A stretch of DNA of 64,000 nt from Ruegeria sp. HKCCD7303 (GCF_013111185.1 NZ_WVRE01000001.1:682001-746000); one strand, 5' to 3'. Shown: positions 48,360 to 57,056, numbered from the stretch's first letter. Notes: generated from the sequence alone by a model not told the origin. A program made the numbers and translations.

Positions 48360-48940
48360 ACCGCCCTCGCGCAACTCGGCCAAACGCTCGCCCGCGGGCC
48401 GGTGTACTTGCTGTCATCTCCTTACTCATGCTTGGTTCAGCCGCAATTCGCATCGGGTTAGAGGCTGGGCCGGCGCTTGCGAAACCAGCCGAACCTAAGG
48501 CCGTTGAACACACGCCCAAAGCGTTGGAAACACGCGACGTTCAAGCTCTTTTGACCGAGCTTTTGCGTCGAGAAAAACAGGTCACACAACGTGAAGACGC
48601 GCTGCGGGATCAAGAAAAGGCATTGGAAATCGCGGGCCAGGCTATCGAGACGCGGCTGGTCGCGCTTCAAGAGGCGGAAGAGGCTCTGCGTGCCACTTTG
48701 GCTGTCGCCGACAACGCGGCCGAGAATGATCTGACCCGTCTGACAGATGTCTATCAAACCATGAAACCCAAAGATGCTGCTGCGTTGTTTGAAACCATGG
48801 ATCCAACTTTTGCCGCCGGGTTTCTTTCTCGTATGCCTCCTGATTCAGCGGCCGGGATACTTGCTGGTCTCAGCCCCGAGGCAGCCTACACGATCAGTGT
48901 TGTCATGGCAGGCCGTAATGCCTCGGCCCCACTGGAATAA
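48356..48940 (+). CDS. motE: MotE-like motility chaperone/MgtE-N-type protein
   Basis: A 194-residue protein with an N-terminal signal/TM segment (AGVLAVISLLMLGSAAIRIGL), a coiled coil (LLTELLRREKQVTQREDALRDQEKALEIAGQAIETR), and a C-terminal MgtE-N-like helical domain (TDVYQTMKPKDAAALFETMDPTFAAGFLSRMPPDSAAGILAGL). In Sinorhizobium, MotE is a periplasmic chaperone that stabilises MotC. Its position before motA, and a large periplasmic protein after motA, fits that scheme. Confidence 0.83.
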   Translation: MNRPRATRPNARPRAGVLAVISLLMLGSAAIRIGLEAGPALAKPAEPKAVEHTPKALETRDVQALLTELLRREKQVTQREDALRDQEKALEIAGQAIETRLVALQEAEEALRATLAVADNAAENDLTRLTDVYQTMKPKDAAALFETMDPTFAAGFLSRMPPDSAAGILAGLSPEAAYTISVVMAGRNASAPLE

Positions 48941-48984
48941 CCAGTGCCACATTTTCACGCGCATCACTAAGCCGGAGATCTCAA

Positions 48985-49854
48985 ATGATTGGAATTGTTG
49001 GAATTGTTGTCATTTTCGTGATGGTTTTCGGCGGCTATCTTGCTGCTGGCGGCAAGATGACCATCATTCTGAAATCGCTTCCGTTTGAAATGATGATGAT
49101 CGGCGGCGCCGCCGTTGGTGCCTTTTTGATCAGCAATGACATGGGCGGTGTAAAACACACGATCAAAGACATGGGGAAGGTTTTCAAGGGACCGAAATGG
49201 AAACCCGAGGACTATCGTGACCTTCTTTGCCTTCTGTTTTCACTGATCCGCATTGCCCGTGCTAATCCGGTTGAGGTCGAGCAACATATCGAAGACCCTG
49301 AAAACTCAAGCTTGTTTTCCACTTATCCCAAGATTCAAGCCGACAAGGAGGCGGTCGATCTGATCTGTGACACTATGCGTTCCGCCGCGATGAACTATGA
49401 TGATCCGCACCAGGTTGAAGAAGTGCTGGAAAAGCGGATGGAGGCGAATTTTCATCACGCAATGCACTCAAGCCATGCGTTGCAAACAGTGGCGGATGGC
49501 CTGCCTGCGCTAGGGATCGTAGCGGCTGTTTTGGGGGTGATCAAAACGATGGGCTCGATCGACCAACCACCCGAGGTTCTGGGCAAACTGATCGGCGGCG
49601 CTCTGGTGGGCACGTTCTTGGGGGTTTTCCTGGCGTATGGTCTGGTGGGACCCTTTTCAGGCAAGCTGAAATCCGTTGTCGAAGAAGACAATCACTTCTA
49701 CCAATTGATCAAAGAGGTTCTGGTTGCAAACCTGCACAACCACAATGCCGCGATGTGTATTGAGGTTGGGCGCCAGAACACACCCACTCACAACCGCCCC
49801 GGCTTCTCCGAGCTTGAAGAGGCTCTGAAAGAGCTCAAGCAGGCCGCAGCATGA
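48985..49854 (+). CDS. motA: flagellar stator protein MotA
   Basis: A 289-residue proton-channel stator subunit with four TM helices: N-terminal IGIVGIVVIFVMVFGGYLAAGG, FEMMMIGGAAVGAFLI, then a cytoplasmic loop (FKGPKWKPEDYRDLLCLLFSLIRIARAN), and C-terminal GLPALGIVAAVLGVIKTMGSI and LGGxLxGTFLGVFLAYGLVGPF-type helices. Overlaps the next gene by 4 bases. motB is not in the window. Confidence 0.95.
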   Translation: MIGIVGIVVIFVMVFGGYLAAGGKMTIILKSLPFEMMMIGGAAVGAFLISNDMGGVKHTIKDMGKVFKGPKWKPEDYRDLLCLLFSLIRIARANPVEVEQHIEDPENSSLFSTYPKIQADKEAVDLICDTMRSAAMNYDDPHQVEEVLEKRMEANFHHAMHSSHALQTVADGLPALGIVAAVLGVIKTMGSIDQPPEVLGKLIGGALVGTFLGVFLAYGLVGPFSGKLKSVVEEDNHFYQLIKEVLVANLHNHNAAMCIEVGRQNTPTHNRPGFSELEEALKELKQAAA

Positions 49855-51989
49855 AAAAGTTCGGAATCCTGTTTGCGGCCCTGATCATGATGGCCACTTC
49901 GGCATCCGCACAAAATGTGACGGTGCGATCAGGTGAGCATGATGGCTATACGCGTTTGGTTTTCAATGTACCACCAAACACAGGATGGACACTGGAACAG
50001 CGTAAAAACGGTGCTCGCTTAAGGCTGGCATTGGATGCCGCGACCTTTCAGACAAGCGCAGTGTTCAGCCGCTTGACGACCAATCGCCTTGCGTCAATCT
50101 CACAACCTGAACCCGGTGGGGCATTGGAATTGGAGTTCGGGTGCGCGTGCGCAGCCTCGGCTTTCCTGTACCGGGATTCTATGATTGTTCTTGATATTGC
50201 ACCGGGCGCATTTCTGCCCCCGCTGCTGGTTGACATCCCCCCCCCAGTGAAGCGGACGGCCAAAAAGGCCACGTCTGAATCGTATAAAGACGCGCAGTTG
50301 GCAGCATTGGACCTGCCGCTTCTTGAACACGGGTTGAAGGACCAATTGTCCACGCGTTTTCTGCAAGGGGCCGACCGCAGATTGCTGGGTTTGAACCTAA
50401 CCCCAGTTGGTCCTCGCAGCTCTGCCCCACCCGACGCAGCGCGCCTGCCAACGGGTTTGTCCGGCAATATTCGACTGACTTCGGTGCTGGACGATTTGCA
50501 GAATGTTCTGAATGCCGAGTTTCAGAAGTTAGATAACAAACGAGCCTGCATCACGACGTCCGAGCTTGGCTTCGCACACTGGTCTGGGGATGAACCCTTT
50601 TCTGCGCAAGTGTCTGCTTTGCGTACGGGTCTATTTAAGGAGTTTGACCGTATTGATGAAAACAAGGCTCTCAGACTGGCAAAGCTGTATGCGTTCAACG
50701 GCTTTGGGGCCGAAGCACTGGCTGCTTTGGCGCTGTCTGAAGCACCATCTGAAGAACTGGACCGCATCGAGTTTGTCGCTCAGCTCGTAGACGACAAACC
50801 AATTAAGCCCCCCCATCCTTTCAGTGGATTGCAGCGTTGCGACAGTGACGCCGCGCTTTGGGCAGTATTGTCCGAAGGCACTCTGGCACCTGACGCGGAT
50901 GTTGAGGCGATCGAGCAAGCTTATGGTAGTTTGCCGAACCACTTGCGCCGCCAATTCGGAAAACGTCTGTCCGAAATTCTCGTCAACGCACAACAGTTGG
51001 AGGCCGCCCGCAGAGTGATACGCTCGGTCGACCGTATCGAACAAAGCACTTCGGCAAGTACCGCACATGCCAAGGCCATAGTTGCTGCGGCAGAGGGGAA
51101 CGACGTGCGCGAAGAGGAGTTGTTGACGGAGGTTGTTTCATCACCCAACGCCACGACAAATGCTCCGGTGGCGTTGGCCCGTTTGGTCGAAAAGCGCTGG
51201 GGCGAACGCAGCGCAGTCACTTCGAAAGAACTGGAACTGGCGGCGTCTTTTGCGGTCGAATACCGACGCTCGAACCTGGGCCCAATGATGGCACGCACGC
51301 ACGCGATCGCCTTGAGCCTGAGCCAGGATTTCGAGCCAGCATTCGACATCATCCTGAACTTGCCAAACGGGCAGGACAGAACCCGCGCGTTCAATCGACA
51401 TTTTCACCTACTGTCAGAGCGGTCCGACAACGTAACCTTTTTACGCCAAGCGTTCCACGTAATGCAGATGAGCAAGACCCCAGCCCTGTCAACGGACAGT
51501 GCAATCGCCGTTGGTGATCGGCTGGCGGCGCTTGGTTTTGCGGATCAAGCCATTGACCTGACAAACCGAGCAGAAGATCAAACGCACAAGACAGAAAGAG
51601 CGCGCGTGCGGGCCAAAGCGGCCCTTCTGTCGGGACGTCCGCACAAGGCTCTGATGGAGTTGGACGAAGACAAATCGGACGAAGCCCGCGCCTTGCGTGC
51701 ACAGGCCCTGGGCAGAATTAGTGACTTTGCAGCAGCAGCTGAGATCATGAAAGATTTGGGGCAAGGCGAGGCAGCAAACCGCTTATACTGGCTGGCAGGG
51801 CTGCCGGACGATACCGTTGATCCACAGGGTGGGAAATACGCGGTCCTGAACCAGACAACGCAAGCCCTGTTGGACACCCCGGCACGACAGTTGGAAAAAC
51901 CCCTAATGGACGCAGAGGGTCTGCTTGAGAACAGTGAAACGACACGCGAACGCATCATTGAGATGCTGAATGCGGTCAATTTAAAATGA
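49851..51989 (+). CDS. large periplasmic protein of the motor operon, AMIN-like and helical-repeat; possible MotC analogue
   Basis: A 712-residue protein with a signal peptide (MKKFGILFAALIMMATSASA). Residues about 22-125 are beta-rich and AMIN-like (NVTVRSGEHDGYTRLVFNVP). The rest is mostly helical, with TPR-like repeats (RAKAALLSGRPHKALMELDE, RAQALGRISDFAAAAEIMKD). The only hydrophobic segment is the signal. It is translationally coupled to motA (ATGA). Its position, with motE nearby, resembles rhizobial motA-motB-motC, where MotC is a periplasmic stator-associated protein. Sequence similarity to MotC is not established, so I give no symbol. Three of its Cys are close together (EFGCACAAS). 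Confidence 0.75.
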   Translation: MKKFGILFAALIMMATSASAQNVTVRSGEHDGYTRLVFNVPPNTGWTLEQRKNGARLRLALDAATFQTSAVFSRLTTNRLASISQPEPGGALELEFGCACAASAFLYRDSMIVLDIAPGAFLPPLLVDIPPPVKRTAKKATSESYKDAQLAALDLPLLEHGLKDQLSTRFLQGADRRLLGLNLTPVGPRSSAPPDAARLPTGLSGNIRLTSVLDDLQNVLNAEFQKLDNKRACITTSELGFAHWSGDEPFSAQVSALRTGLFKEFDRIDENKALRLAKLYAFNGFGAEALAALALSEAPSEELDRIEFVAQLVDDKPIKPPHPFSGLQRCDSDAALWAVLSEGTLAPDADVEAIEQAYGSLPNHLRRQFGKRLSEILVNAQQLEAARRVIRSVDRIEQSTSASTAHAKAIVAAAEGNDVREEELLTEVVSSPNATTNAPVALARLVEKRWGERSAVTSKELELAASFAVEYRRSNLGPMMARTHAIALSLSQDFEPAFDIILNLPNGQDRTRAFNRHFHLLSERSDNVTFLRQAFHVMQMSKTPALSTDSAIAVGDRLAALGFADQAIDLTNRAEDQTHKTERARVRAKAALLSGRPHKALMELDEDKSDEARALRAQALGRISDFAAAAEIMKDLGQGEAANRLYWLAGLPDDTVDPQGGKYAVLNQTTQALLDTPARQLEKPLMDAEGLLENSETTRERIIEMLNAVNLK

Positions 51990-52028
51990 CAAGTGCGCCT
52001 GCTGCTCTTCAGACAATCCAGTGCCAAC

Positions 52029-52145
52029 ATGAGAAAACTGCGTTTTGGGGTCAGTATTGCGATAGCGGCTCTCGGATTGGCTTGCGACGCAAACGCCATC
52101 AACATCTGGTCGGCGCGAAGAATTGAAAAGCGTTTTCTCAAATGA
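52029..52145 (+). CDS. very short putative exported peptide, 38 residues
   Basis: ATG 52029 to TGA 52145. The sequence looks like a signal peptide (MRKLRFGVSIAIAALGLACDANA) followed by a basic tail (RRIEKRFLK). It may be a lipoprotein (GLAC) or a remnant. It lies in the 225-base gap (51990-52214) after the motor operon and before the convergent betB; nothing else is seen there. Confidence 0.3.
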   Translation: MRKLRFGVSIAIAALGLACDANAINIWSARRIEKRFLK

Positions 52146-52214
52146 TGCCCCGTTCCTAGGGCTTGGTGCCAGGAACAGGGACAGATTAGGCGCAACAGGC
52201 GTAACGCCGACTAT

Positions 52215-53669
52215 TCAGTAGGGTGCCTCGACATCGTTCATCGAGACATAGACGGTTTTCATCTCGCTGAAGTGGTTGATTGCCAGTTTCGAGTTTTCGC
52301 GCCCCACGCCTGACATCTTCGATCCGCCAAACGGGGCTTCGACCGGGGCAAGGTTATAGGTGTTGATATAACAGGTGCCCGCTTCGAACCCGGCCACCAC
52401 GCGGTGGGCGCGTGTCAGATCGCTGGTGAAGACACCGGCGGCCAGACCAAATTCAGTATCGTTGGCGCGGGCCATGACCTCGGCTTCGGTGTCAAAATCC
52501 AGCACCGACATGACCGGGCCAAAGATTTCTTCGCGCGCGATGGTCATATCGTCGGTCACGTCGGCAAAGACCGTGGGTTGCATGTAGAACCCGTCGCCAT
52601 CAAGCCGCGCTCCACCATAGACCAAACGCGCACCCTCGGACTTGCCTTTTTCGATATAGCCCAGCGCGATTTTCATCTGATTTTCGCTGACCATCGGGCC
52701 AAAGCTGACATCCTCGTCCATCGGGTCGCCGATTTTGGCGTTGGCCAGACGTTCGGACAGGCGTTTAAGGAAAGCTTCTTTGATACCCTTTTGCACAAAC
52801 ACGCGGGTGCCGTTGGAGCAGACCTGACCTGACGAATAGAAGTTGCCCAAAATTGCGCCTGAAACCGCGTTTTCGACATCCGCGTCGTCAAACACGATCA
52901 TCGGAGATTTGCCACCCAATTCCATGGTGACATGTTTCATGCCTTCGGCTGCAGCAGCATAGACCCTGCGGCCCGTTGGAACAGAGCCGGTCAGCGAGAC
53001 TTTGGCCACACGCGCGTCGGTTACCAGTGCAGCACCTACATCCCCGTACCCCTGAATCACGTTGTAAACGCCTTTTGGCGCACCGGCCTCGATGAGGATT
53101 TCTGCCACTTTCAACGCCGAGAGGGGCGTGGTCTCCGAAGGCTTGAACACCATCGTGTTGCCGCAGGCCAACGCCGGAGCCCCCTTCCAGCACGCGATCT
53201 GAGTTGGATAGTTCCATGCCCCAATCCCGACGCAAACGCCCAAAGCCTCGCGGATCGTATAGACAAAATCACCCCCGCCCAGAGGAATATGTTCGCCGGT
53301 CAGACTGCCAGCCAATCCACCAAAGTATTCCAGCGCATCCGCGCCCGAAGTGGCGTCTGCAACAGTGGTTTCCTGAATGGGCTTCCCGGTGTCATGGGTT
53401 TCCAGGACCGACAGATCATAGTTGCGTTTGCGCATGATGTCAGCGGCGCGGCGCAAAACCCGACCCCGCTCGGTTCCCGACATAGCCGCCCAGGCCGCTT
53501 GCGCACTTTTGGCACTGTTCAGAGCCTGTTCAACAATCGCCGGAGTTGCCGAATGCAATCGCGCGATCACCTCGCCAGTGGCCGGGTAGATCACGTCGAT
53601 GGCGGCACCATCTGTATCTTCGACATACGCGCCATCAATGAAATGGCTGGCTTGGGGCTGAAACTTCAT
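52215..53669 (-). CDS. betB: betaine-aldehyde dehydrogenase
   Basis: A 484-residue ALDH converting betaine aldehyde to glycine betaine. Conserved pieces are [40 protein letters not shown] and the catalytic Cys in [14 protein letters not shown], and [13 protein letters not shown] 53669 (MKFQPQ) has GAGGA upstream; the frame extends 13 codons further without conserved content. A BetI-like palindrome is in its promoter region. betA, betI and betC are not in the window, so it is separated from the usual bet operon. Confidence 0.87.
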   Translation of the reverse strand: MKFQPQASHFIDGAYVEDTDGAAIDVIYPATGEVIARLHSATPAIVEQALNSAKSAQAAWAAMSGTERGRVLRRAADIMRKRNYDLSVLETHDTGKPIQETTVADATSGADALEYFGGLAGSLTGEHIPLGGGDFVYTIREALGVCVGIGAWNYPTQIACWKGAPALACGNTMVFKPSETTPLSALKVAEILIEAGAPKGVYNVIQGYGDVGAALVTDARVAKVSLTGSVPTGRRVYAAAAEGMKHVTMELGGKSPMIVFDDADVENAVSGAILGNFYSSGQVCSNGTRVFVQKGIKEAFLKRLSERLANAKIGDPMDEDVSFGPMVSENQMKIALGYIEKGKSEGARLVYGGARLDGDGFYMQPTVFADVTDDMTIAREEIFGPVMSVLDFDTEAEVMARANDTEFGLAAGVFTSDLTRAHRVVAGFEAGTCYINTYNLAPVEAPFGGSKMSGVGRENSKLAINHFSEMKTVYVSMNDVEAPY

Positions 53670-53735
53670 ACCGTGTCCTCTTCTCTTGCACCCGTCTGAA
53701 CGGGACAATTGGTTCGTTGAATTCGGCCCTAAAGA

Positions 53736-53757
53736 TTATTGATTGATCAGTCAATAA
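53736..53757. promoter_or_regulatory. near-perfect 22-base palindrome, candidate BetI operator upstream of betB
   Basis: The sequence centred on GATC reads TTATTGATTGATCA then GTCAATAA; the two halves match with one base pair different. It sits 67 bases upstream of betB. TetR-type BetI repressors bind such TTGATT-like dyads, so choline-responsive control is likely, though no betI gene is visible. Confidence 0.6.
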
Positions 53758-53800
53758 ACTCATTCCAGCGGCGGGAACGTGCCGACTTTACCCCCAAACC

Positions 53801-53833
53801 TTGAAATTTTTGGTTAATGTTCTATTTATGTTC
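53801..53833 (+). promoter_or_regulatory. promoter with overlapping alphaproteobacterial LexA box, upstream of the tandem-repeat gene
   Basis: TTGAAA (53801-53806) and TATTTA (53823-53828) are spaced by 16 bases, a good sigma-70-type promoter. A perfect LexA box GTTC-N7-GTTC (53819-53833) covers the -10 element, 22 bases before the start codon at 53856. This is the alphaproteobacterial SOS consensus. Confidence 0.75.
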
Positions 53834-53855
53834 TACATAGTCAGAGGATAAACCG

Positions 53856-54185
53856 ATGGCCCAGCACGCACGTCAACCTGCCCTGAACGGGCCCAGCAAC
53901 GACTACCATTTGCTTCCGGTGACAGACCGGCAGATGCGCTATGCCCGCGCAATTGCCGAAAAGTCAGCATTGGAGATACCGGTCGAGGCACAACGTGACC
54001 GAAAGCTGCTTTCGGATTGGATTTCAACGCACAAACCGCGCAGCACGTCGCAATTCGACAATTACCCAACAGGCAAGCAAGTTGCCTTCGCCGAGCGGAT
54101 TTCACGCAGCAAGCGCCGCCCGATCCCTTCTGAGTGTTTTCGCGACAAGAAGATGATGTCGCGCTGGATCGATCACAACAAATAG
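53856..54185 (+). CDS. small tandem-repeat protein, predicted SOS-regulated; function unknown
   Basis: A 109-residue protein made of two about 40-residue repeats (21-60 and 71-109). They align as PxT-x-(R/K)Q-x2-(F/Y)A-x2-I(A/S), then DxK-x-(L/M)SxWI-x2-(H/N)K. A similar motif occurs at the ends of some DNA topoisomerase/helicase/primase-type proteins, which hints at nucleic-acid or DNA-metabolism work, but I do not claim a function. ATG 53856 has AGAGGA seven bases upstream. The LexA box directly upstream suggests induction by DNA damage. Confidence 0.78.
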   Translation: MAQHARQPALNGPSNDYHLLPVTDRQMRYARAIAEKSALEIPVEAQRDRKLLSDWISTHKPRSTSQFDNYPTGKQVAFAERISRSKRRPIPSECFRDKKMMSRWIDHNK

Positions 54186-54188
54186 ACC

Positions 54189-54701
54189 CTACTTAGGGCC
54201 TTCATGACTGTGATTGCGCGCATAAAGCGCGACTGCCGCTGCAACAAACATGCCCAGCAAGATGTATCCTGTCACAGCTTCGGACACGGCAAGCCCGCGA
54301 CACAGGCCGGTTGGGGACATGTCGCCATATCCAACCGTCGTAAAAGTCACATACGAAAAATACAGAATATCACCTGGACCTTTTGCACCGACGACACAAT
54401 GATCGTTGTATCCAAACGCGCCATATACAGCAGCAAACAGGAACGGGACCACCTGTATGAAAGACACCCCCATCAGGAACAAAAGCCTTCGCGGTGATTT
54501 CACTTGGGTCATGTAGTACCAGGACTGCGACACCAGCCAGATCAACAGACCAACCGAAGCGATTGTGCCGATCGTGTCACCTGCGGTCGTTTCGCTCAGT
54601 CGAGAAAGGCCATACCAGGCGAGAAAGCTTGCCAGAACCAAACCCAACGCCGCCAGAAAGGTCGACTTCCACTCTTCCAGTGTTGTGGGTTTGCGGCGCA
54701 T
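54189..54701 (-). CDS. potassium channel protein with TVGYGD selectivity filter
   Basis: A 170-residue inner-membrane channel. The selectivity filter is TTVGYGD (121-127). Two helices (about 18-35, 44-62) and a third at 73-92 precede the pore, with the C-terminal helix from 135. There is no cytoplasmic RCK domain, so gating is unassigned. Its end lies 3 bases from the stop of the tandem-repeat gene. Confidence 0.92.
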   Translation of the reverse strand: MRRKPTTLEEWKSTFLAALGLVLASFLAWYGLSRLSETTAGDTIGTIASVGLLIWLVSQSWYYMTQVKSPRRLLFLMGVSFIQVVPFLFAAVYGAFGYNDHCVVGAKGPGDILYFSYVTFTTVGYGDMSPTGLCRGLAVSEAVTGYILLGMFVAAAVALYARNHSHEGPK

Positions 54702-54766
54702 GAGTGCCCCTTCAAGCTGATTTCCAGGTGATCATCTGACCTAAAGCAATGGCCTGCAACCCGAAT

Positions 54767-55672
54767 TCAATCCTGCCGTAAATGCGCCTCACCCCGTTCA
54801 CGCGCCAGCAGGATCTGCTTTTGCCGCTCGCGAAAGCGCATTTTATCTGCCTCGGACGTCTCATCGATGCACTGGTGGCAAGAAACACCATGTTCGTATT
54901 CCGGGCGTTTCATGTCCTCAGGCAAGATCGGTCGGCGGCAACCGTGGCAAAGCATGTGCGGCCCTTCAACAAGGCCGTGACCGACGGATACGCGATTGTC
55001 GAACACAAAACACTCACCCTGCCAGGTACTGTCTTCAGCAGGCGTCTCTTCCAGATACCGCAGGATTCCCCCTTTAAGGTGATAGACATCCTCAACCCCT
55101 TGCCCCAACAAGTAGTTGGTGGACTTTTCGCAGCGGATACCGCCGGTGCAGAACATGGCGACGCGTTTGTTGTGAAAGCGGTCTTTGTTTTCTGCCCACC
55201 ACGCTGGAAAATCGCGAAAACTGGCTGTTTCAGGGTCTATTGCGCCTTTAAACGTGCCAATCGCCACTTCGTAGTCGTTGCGCGTATCAATCACCACAAC
55301 ATCGTCCGAGCGGATAAGGTCGTTCCATTCTTGCGGCTCAACATAGTTGCCAACGCGGGCGCGCGGGTCGACATCCGGCTGCCCCATGGTCACGATCTCT
55401 TTCTTCAGTCGCACCTTCATCTTGCCAAATGGCGGATGATCCGAGGTCGCCTCTTTCCATTCGAGTTCTGCGCAACCTGGCAAAGCGCGGATATGCGCCA
55501 GTACCGCATCAATACCGGCGCGTGGACCTGCGATGGTGCCGTTGATCCCTTCTTGCGCCAGCAGCAAAGTGCCGGTGACAGATTGCTCTCGGCACAGATT
55601 CAGCAGCGGATCACGCAGCGCAGCGGGATCCGGGAAACGGGTAAAGTGGTACAAAGCGGCGATTGTGTACAT
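54767..55672 (-). CDS. trhO: tRNA uridine-34 hydroxylase TrhO (rhodanese family)
   Basis: A 301-residue enzyme hydroxylating U34 of tRNAs to ho5U. The rhodanese-like centre has the Cys in VAMFCTGGIRCEKSTNY. The N-terminal TIAALYHFTRFPDPAALRDPL and EWKEATSDHPPFGKMKVRLKKEIVTMG are typical, and a C-terminal zinc-binding domain (CHGCRRPI with later CHQC) follows. ATG 55672. Confidence 0.95.
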   Translation of the reverse strand: MYTIAALYHFTRFPDPAALRDPLLNLCREQSVTGTLLLAQEGINGTIAGPRAGIDAVLAHIRALPGCAELEWKEATSDHPPFGKMKVRLKKEIVTMGQPDVDPRARVGNYVEPQEWNDLIRSDDVVVIDTRNDYEVAIGTFKGAIDPETASFRDFPAWWAENKDRFHNKRVAMFCTGGIRCEKSTNYLLGQGVEDVYHLKGGILRYLEETPAEDSTWQGECFVFDNRVSVGHGLVEGPHMLCHGCRRPILPEDMKRPEYEHGVSCHQCIDETSEADKMRFRERQKQILLARERGEAHLRQD

Positions 55673-55768
55673 AGGCGCGATTTACCTTTGCAAACCCAAA
55701 GTCGCAAGGGAGTGCATTGACGCCTCGTACTGTGATCCCTACCGATAGGATAATCAAAGGAGGCCGCA

Positions 55769-56362
55769 ATGACCCATGCACTGCTCGTCATCGATGTTCA
55801 GAACGATTTCTGCCCCGGCGGAGCGCTGGCAGTGGCCCGAGGGGACGAAATCGTCGCCCCGATCAATGCAATGATGGACGATTTCGACGCCGTGATCCTG
55901 ACGCAAGATTGGCATCCGGCGGGGCATTCTTCTTTCGCCAGCTCACATGATACTAAAAACCCGTTCGATCTGATCGACATGCCCTATGGTCCTCAGGTGC
56001 TTTGGCCCGATCACTGCGTTCAAGGATCGCAAGGGGCCGCATTTCACCCTGATCTCCGTGTCGATGGCGATCTGATCCTGCGGAAAGGGTTTCGGCGCGC
56101 GATAGACAGTTATTCGGCATTTTTTGAAAACGACCACAAGACACCCACGGGCTTAAAAGGGTATTTGGAAACCCGGGGTGTCAACCGCTTGACCCTGGTT
56201 GGTTTGGCAACCGATTTCTGCGTCCACTATTCGGCCGTGGATGCCGCACAATTAGGGTTCGATGTCACTGTTCAAATGGATGCGTGCCGTGCAATTGATA
56301 TGGATGGCTCACTTGCGGCAGCGGAACGCGCCATGCGCGACGCAGGAGTTACCTTGGGCTAA
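55769..56362 (+). CDS. pncA: nicotinamidase
   Basis: A 197-residue enzyme hydrolysing nicotinamide to nicotinate, the first step of Preiss-Handler salvage. The catalytic triad is Asp9 (LLVIDVQNDF), Lys in LILRKGFRRAIDSYSAFFEN and Cys in ATDFCVHYSAVDA; metal-binding TQDWHPAGHSSFAS contains Asp and His. GGAGG precedes ATG 55769. pncB, the next enzyme in the pathway, is 700 bases downstream, with one opposite-strand gene between. Confidence 0.95.
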   Translation: MTHALLVIDVQNDFCPGGALAVARGDEIVAPINAMMDDFDAVILTQDWHPAGHSSFASSHDTKNPFDLIDMPYGPQVLWPDHCVQGSQGAAFHPDLRVDGDLILRKGFRRAIDSYSAFFENDHKTPTGLKGYLETRGVNRLTLVGLATDFCVHYSAVDAAQLGFDVTVQMDACRAIDMDGSLAAAERAMRDAGVTLG

Positions 56363-56892
56363 GGCGCCCCCCCGGCTGCGGCCAGCAGCTTGATAAGCAC
56401 AAACAAAACAACCGCCAAACCCAAAGCCAAGCCGATGCGACTGGGCACAGTCCGGCGCTTCGGGCTGGACTCTGCGAGTTTCTGTGGCGGCGGTGTGCGT
56501 GGCTGACGCGCGCGAACAATCCCAGCCATGGGTTGCGCCGTGCGCACGTAGTTCAGGAAATCCATCAGGTCGAACTCGCCGCAATATTCCCCACGGAGCC
56601 CACCGGTCTTAATGTTGGCAAAAAGTGACCTGAGAACCCGCACCCGATCCGTTTGATCTTCTGCCGGGAAAACACCAGGCACGATGCCGCTGTTGCGCGA
56701 CTCGAGGCTGAAACCAGCATCCAGAAACATCTTGCGGATTTTCGGAGACGTACCCCGCAAAGCGTCCGCAGTTCTGATGTCGCGGAAAACCGCATGCACT
56801 TGACGTACCCCACCCTTCTGAGCCCCCGGCATTTCGGGGTCAAAATCATCCGGTGCTACGTTAACAATATCAAAATCGTACTCGAGACCCAT
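56359..56892 (-). CDS. conserved-looking protein with C-terminal membrane anchor, function unknown
   Basis: A 177-residue protein. An N-terminal cytoplasmic domain has VRQVHAVFRDIRTADALRGTSPKIRKMFLDAGFSLESRN, then a basic/Pro linker (QPRTPPPQKLAESSPKRRTVPSR), and a C-terminal TM helix (IGLALGLAVVLFVLIKLLAAAG). No family recognised. It is convergent with pncA (4-base overlap) and divergent from pncB, which makes it the odd gene out between two NAD salvage genes. Confidence 0.7.
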   Translation of the reverse strand: MGLEYDFDIVNVAPDDFDPEMPGAQKGGVRQVHAVFRDIRTADALRGTSPKIRKMFLDAGFSLESRNSGIVPGVFPAEDQTDRVRVLRSLFANIKTGGLRGEYCGEFDLMDFLNYVRTAQPMAGIVRARQPRTPPPQKLAESSPKRRTVPSRIGLALGLAVVLFVLIKLLAAAGGAP

Positions 56893-56943
56893 TCACAAAC
56901 TCAGTTCCGTATTTCCATCCCCTCTTCTCACTAACCGGTTAAA

Positions 56944-56987
56944 ACAATGCACAATATGCCGGCATTGTGACGTCAAACTGGCATTGT
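56944..56987. promoter_or_regulatory. three GCATTGT elements upstream of pncB, candidate operator cluster
   Basis: ACAATGC (56944-56950, inverse of GCATTGT) and GCATTGT at 56962-56968 and 56981-56987. The middle one pairs with ACAAT at 56951 to form ACAAT-N8-ATTGT around the palindrome ATGCCGGCAT. The cluster ends 69 bases before the pncB start. It probably regulates pncB or the divergent gene; no regulator is assigned. Confidence 0.5.
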
Positions 56988-57056
56988 CACCAAATCAGCG
57001 ACTCTTGCCATTCCCGTTGTCGATTGATCTAACTACGGAAATCGCAGGAGTTCCCC

